DNA of 64,000 nucleotides, taken from SLSG01 sp964477035. GTDB lineage: Bacteria; Bacteroidota; Bacteroidia; Bacteroidales; UBA7960. Positions 60,780 through 64,000 of this stretch are shown piece after piece. Position numbers and translations under genes: made by a program. The stretch lies in NCBI GenBank assembly GCA_964477035.1, contig CAYZCW010000005.1, positions 1 through 64,000 of the forward strand. Reading direction: 5' to 3'. The notes beneath the pieces were generated by a model that did not search any database, had not been told where the DNA came from, and was given only the letters and a program-made list of their open reading frames with translations. The stretch's first letter is position 1. Each line of letters begins with the position of its first letter.

Positions 60780-60787
60780 TATCTTCG
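60780..60787 (+). promoter_or_regulatory. Possible -7 box for the repeat adhesin gene
   Basis: TATCTTCG is one base from TAnnTTTG, 50 bp before the ATG at 60838. Confidence 0.35.
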
Positions 60788-60837
60788 CACATAGCGGTCC
60801 TTGACTTTTAACGATCTGAAACCAAAACCCATACCGT

Positions 60838-63800
60838 ATGAAAACACCCCTACGATTCATCTCTTTCATTTTCATGTTGTTAACCCCTGCCCTCGTGGCC
60901 ATGGGCCAGGCGAGGGACCTCCCTTTTGGGGACAACTTCGAATCCTACACCAGCCCGGAAAACTTCCTGGAAAGCAGCGGCTGGGTGGTTCACGATGCCG
61001 ACGGGGACGGCCACAACTGGATGTTCTTTTATGACGATTTCGACGACATGAACATCCTGGTGTCCGCCTCCTACGAGGGAAGCGCCCTGACCCCGGAAAA
61101 CTGGCTGGTCACCCCCCTGCTCAACCTGCCGGCCGATCTTGGCGGGGGGCGCATCCTGCTGAGCTACGACATCGCCGCTTCGGGCAACAACTACTACCAG
61201 GAGCACTACAAAGTGGTGGTTTCCACCACGGGCAGCGACCCGGAGGACTTCTCCGACGACCACATCGTGCTGGAGGAAACCCTCACCGACGAAGTGCGCA
61301 ACTGGAGTTACGCCCGCCGCGAGATCGACCTGTCGGCCTATGCCGGGGAAGAGGTCTACATTGCCTTTGTGCACTACGACTGCACCGACCAGGACTGGCT
61401 GCTGCTGAACAATGTGCTGGTAGAACTGGAAGCCTCCCCTGCGGGCGACCTGCCCTTTGCAGAGAACTTCGAGTCGTACGAAGACAATGACGACTTCCTG
61501 GCCAACAGCGGCTGGGCGGTCTATGACGCCGACGGGGACGGCTTCAACTGGATGTTCTATTATGACGATTTCGACGACATGAACATCCTGGTGTCCGCTT
61601 CCTACGAGGGAGGCGCCCTGACCCCGGAGAACTGGCTGGTCACCCCGGGCATCGCCCTGCCGTCCGAACTCAGCGGGGGGCGCATCCTGCTGAGCTACGA
61701 CATCGCCGCCTCAGGGAACAATTATTACCAGGAGCACTACAAGGTGGTGGTCTCCACCACGGGCAGCGACCCGGAGGACTTCTCCGACGACCACATCGTG
61801 CTGGAGGAAACCCTCACCGACGAAGTGCGCAACTGGAGTTACGCCCGCCGCGAGATCGACCTGTCGGCCTATGCCGGGGAAGAGATCCACATTGCCTTCG
61901 TGCACTACGAATGCACCGACCAGGACTGGCTGCTGCTGAACAATGTGCTGGTGGAACTGAAAGAACCGGAAGAAGACGACCTCCCCTTTGTGGAGAACTT
62001 CAACGCCTGGGAGGATACGGAAGACTTTTTAACCAACAGCGGCTGGGCCGCCGTGGATGCCGACGGGGACGGCGAGAACTGGTTTCTGGAAGAGGATGGC
62101 GGGATGAACGTCATGGCTTCGGCCTCCTGGGATGCCGGCGCGCTGACCCCGGAGAACTGGCTGATCACCCCGCAGATCCGCCTGCCTGCCAGCCCGGAGG
62201 AAGGCATCATCCTGTTGCGCTACGATGTGGCCGCTTCCGGCAACAACTTTTTTGAAGAGCATTACAAGGTGGTGGTCTCCACCACGGGCAACGACCCGGC
62301 AGACTTCCCGGATGAGAACATCGTGCTGGAAGAGACCCTCACCGGGGCGGAGCGGGGATGGAACTACGCCAGCCGTTACATCGATTTGTCCGGATATGCC
62401 GGGGAGGCGGTCTACATTGCTTTCGTGCATTACGACTGCACCGACTTCGACCTGCTGCTGATCAACAACGTGGCCGTCCGGCTGGTGAACAGCGCAGCCG
62501 TCTTTCCCGAGATGGCGGACTTCAACCCGATGGACCCGCAGGATGTTGAGACCGTGGTGACGTTCTTTGGCGCCACCGAATTGACGGGCGTGCAGGAAGG
62601 GGCCGTGGCACTGACCGAAGGCACTGAATACACCGTGGCCGAAGGGGAGGAAGGCACCGCCGTGCTGACCATCATGGCCGCCTACCTGGAGAGCCTGCCC
62701 GAAGGAGACAATGAATTCCATCTCCTGTTCGACAGCGGTGATCCCGTGCCCTTTACCGTGGTCGTGGGCGCCACCCCCGAAAACACCACCCTCAGCCCGG
62801 GGATGGCCGATTTCGACCCGGACAGCCCGGCGGATGTCGCCTTCCAGATCGCCTGGGGCAGCGCCACCACGGTGGCGAGCCTGCATGACGAAGACGGAGA
62901 GGTGGAGGCCTCCCTGTGGACCGTCGAAGGCAACACCCTTAAGGTGCTGGCAGCCTACTTTGCGGAGCTGGATCCGGGTTATGTGCTGTTCAAGGCCGGG
63001 TTCGACCTGGGTGAAGATGCCCATGTCCTGGTGCGCATCATGGACCATTCCGTGCGCAGCCTCCCCTTTGCCGAAGAGTTCCAGGGACATCCGGTCATGG
63101 TTGCCGACACCCCGGAAGAGTGGCTTCCCAACGGCTGGGTCGCCCTGGACGAGGATGGGGATGGCTTCAACTGGTATTTTGTCCCGGTGATCAGCGACGG
63201 GGAGTTCCAGTACGGCCGCATGCAGTCCCGCTCCTATTACAACGACCCGGAAGCGGGTAATGTCGCACTCACCCCCGACAACTGGCTGATCACCCCGCCC
63301 ATCCAGCTCAACAGCATCACCGATGTGGACCAGACCATCGAGCTGAGCTTCCGCGTGGCCCCGGGCGCCAACACCCCGTCTTACCGCATGGAGCATTACA
63401 GCGTGATGATCTCCTACACCGACAGGGACCTGGCTTCGTTCGATGAGCTGTACTCGGAAACGATTGCCCAGGACCACCCGCAGAACGAATTGCAGCAACG
63501 CAAGGTGGAGCTGACCTTTTACGAGGGACAGCAGGTGTACATTGCCTTCCGCCACCATGATGTCACAGACATGGACCGCCTGCTTTTCAGCGATGTGGAG
63601 GTGGTGATGCACGGAGGCACCTTCGTGAACGACCCGGAGCAACCACTTCTCAAGGTGTATCCCAACCCGGCACGTACCAGCGTGCAGGTGGCTTCCGGCT
63701 CCCTGATCCGGGAAGTCAGCCTGTTCAACCTGCTGGGCAACGAGGTCTACCGGCAAGCGGTCGGTGACTTCCGCCACCAGCTCAACCTGGGCGGCCTGCC

Positions 63801-63873
63801 CGAAGGCATCTACCTGCTCAGGGCCGTGACGGAAACCGGCACAGAGACGCACCGGATCCAGGTGGTCCGCTAG
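60838..63873 (+). CDS. Large T9SS-secreted protein with four choice-of-anchor J (cleaved-adhesin-like) domains
   Basis: A 1011-residue secreted protein. The signal peptide ends at MGQ. Three adjacent jelly-roll domains (about 25-198, 202-375, 381-545) share DGDG-NWMF, ALTPENWLVTP, LLSYDIAASGNNYYQEHYKV and VYIAFVHYDCTDQDWLLLNN; a fourth lies at about 740-920 (GWVALDEDGDGFNWYFVPVI). Between them are two Ig-like or DUF4971-like segments (about 555-735). The end (LKVYPNPARTSVQV; GIYLLRAVTETGTETHRIQV) is a T9SS sorting domain. Such domains occur in adhesins and proteases; no protease domain is present. Domains 1 and 2 are nearly identical at the DNA level with a 531-bp period. Confidence 0.9.
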   Translation: MKTPLRFISFIFMLLTPALVAMGQARDLPFGDNFESYTSPENFLESSGWVVHDADGDGHNWMFFYDDFDDMNILVSASYEGSALTPENWLVTPLLNLPADLGGGRILLSYDIAASGNNYYQEHYKVVVSTTGSDPEDFSDDHIVLEETLTDEVRNWSYARREIDLSAYAGEEVYIAFVHYDCTDQDWLLLNNVLVELEASPAGDLPFAENFESYEDNDDFLANSGWAVYDADGDGFNWMFYYDDFDDMNILVSASYEGGALTPENWLVTPGIALPSELSGGRILLSYDIAASGNNYYQEHYKVVVSTTGSDPEDFSDDHIVLEETLTDEVRNWSYARREIDLSAYAGEEIHIAFVHYECTDQDWLLLNNVLVELKEPEEDDLPFVENFNAWEDTEDFLTNSGWAAVDADGDGENWFLEEDGGMNVMASASWDAGALTPENWLITPQIRLPASPEEGIILLRYDVAASGNNFFEEHYKVVVSTTGNDPADFPDENIVLEETLTGAERGWNYASRYIDLSGYAGEAVYIAFVHYDCTDFDLLLINNVAVRLVNSAAVFPEMADFNPMDPQDVETVVTFFGATELTGVQEGAVALTEGTEYTVAEGEEGTAVLTIMAAYLESLPEGDNEFHLLFDSGDPVPFTVVVGATPENTTLSPGMADFDPDSPADVAFQIAWGSATTVASLHDEDGEVEASLWTVEGNTLKVLAAYFAELDPGYVLFKAGFDLGEDAHVLVRIMDHSVRSLPFAEEFQGHPVMVADTPEEWLPNGWVALDEDGDGFNWYFVPVISDGEFQYGRMQSRSYYNDPEAGNVALTPDNWLITPPIQLNSITDVDQTIELSFRVAPGANTPSYRMEHYSVMISYTDRDLASFDELYSETIAQDHPQNELQQRKVELTFYEGQQVYIAFRHHDVTDMDRLLFSDVEVVMHGGTFVNDPEQPLLKVYPNPARTSVQVASGSLIREVSLFNLLGNEVYRQAVGDFRHQLNLGGLPEGIYLLRAVTETGTETHRIQVVR
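61021..61950 (+). repeat. 531-bp tandem repeat inside the adhesin gene
   Basis: Long exact runs recur 531 bases apart, for example ATGTTCT at 61021 and 61552, and CGCATCCTGCTGAGCTACGA at 61150 and 61681. The period equals one 177-residue domain, which indicates recent duplication or gene conversion between domains 1 and 2. Confidence 0.85.
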
Positions 63874-63893
63874 GGCTGTCCGACGAACAAACC

Positions 63894-63937
63894 ACAAGGG
63901 GCGGTCCCGTGCATCCGGGACCGCCCCTTGTTTTTTG
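63894..63937 (+). terminator. Strong rho-independent terminator of the adhesin gene
   Basis: A perfect 16-bp stem (ACAAGGGGCGGTCCCG and its complement) around a 6-base loop, followed by a T-rich tract, 20 bp after the stop codon. Confidence 0.92.
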
Positions 63938-63963
63938 GTCCATGGGCGGCAAGCCAGCCCGTC

Positions 63964-64000
63964 TTAAAACCCGTTCAGCTGCATGGTCACCGTGGGGATG
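63964..64000 (-). CDS. Partial CDS: last 11-12 residues of a gene beyond the right edge
   Basis: The frame IPTVTMQLNGF ends at a TAA (complement of 63964-63966), convergent with the adhesin and separated from it by the terminator. Ending in Phe is compatible with an outer membrane barrel, but the fragment is too short for any call. Confidence 0.35.
   Translation of the reverse strand, partial: IPTVTMQLNGF

Overview
The window looks like a chromosome segment from a high-GC member of the Bacteroidota, probably a marine or other algal-polysaccharide degrader in the class Bacteroidia. The evidence is one SusC/SusD pair, a hybrid two-component regulator, several Type IX secretion (T9SS) C-terminal domains, the lineage-typical cluster dut - TPR - DUF4292 - EnvC, and promoters with the Bacteroidota -7 box TAnnTTTG instead of a sigma-70 -10 box.

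Layout. (1) 1-5727, minus strand: four genes of what looks like a laminarin (beta-1,3-glucan) locus running off the left edge: a GH protein apparently fused to an outer-membrane barrel, a surface glycan-binding lipoprotein, a GH16 laminarinase and the start of a GH94/GH149-like phosphorylase. (2) 5974-7708: a lipoprotein with two sulfite-oxidase-fold-like halves, divergent from a ModE-type HTH gene. (3) 7784-15992: a tandem universal stress protein, two ECF sigma factor operons with membrane partners, an alpha/beta hydrolase with an EF-hand, a PqqB-like metallo-beta-lactamase-fold lipoprotein and two acidic lipoproteins. (4) 16285-18225: a small toxin-antitoxin island beside tRNA-Asn, with one intact MNT/HEPN pair, one pair whose HEPN toxin has an in-frame amber codon, and the decayed remains of a YefM/YoeB-like pair. 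(5) 18472-28095: housekeeping envelope genes (serine hydrolase, dut, TPR lipoprotein, DUF4292, EnvC-like, tatA, MltD-like transglycosylase, DUF4837, Yip1-like). (6) 28271-58968: a large sulfated-glycan utilization region. It holds an anaerobic sulfatase maturase; a GntR - SLC5 symporter - galactokinase operon; a plus-strand set of two sulfatases and a beta-helix protein; and a long minus-strand set (T9SS glycan-binding protein, SusC, SusD, GH127-like enzyme, LamG/propeller protein, sulfatase, propeller glycosidase-like protein, hybrid two-component regulator). (7) 59230-64000: tRNA-Arg, a secreted S51 peptidase, a large repeat adhesin, a strong terminator and the tail of another gene.

Working model for region 6 (inference): SusC/SusD import fragments of a sulfated, probably galactose- and possibly L-arabinose-containing algal polysaccharide. 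The maturase activates the three S1 sulfatases, surface or secreted propeller, beta-helix and GH127-like enzymes trim the chain, and the symporter plus galactokinase take up and phosphorylate released galactose. An unrecognised module of about 150-180 residues recurs five times in four proteins of this region and is the best candidate for a new glycan-binding family. Other notable items are the GH-barrel fusion at 2593-5727 and the duplicated sulfite-oxidase-fold lipoprotein at 5974-7134. All calls come from reading the sequence; no database search was possible.
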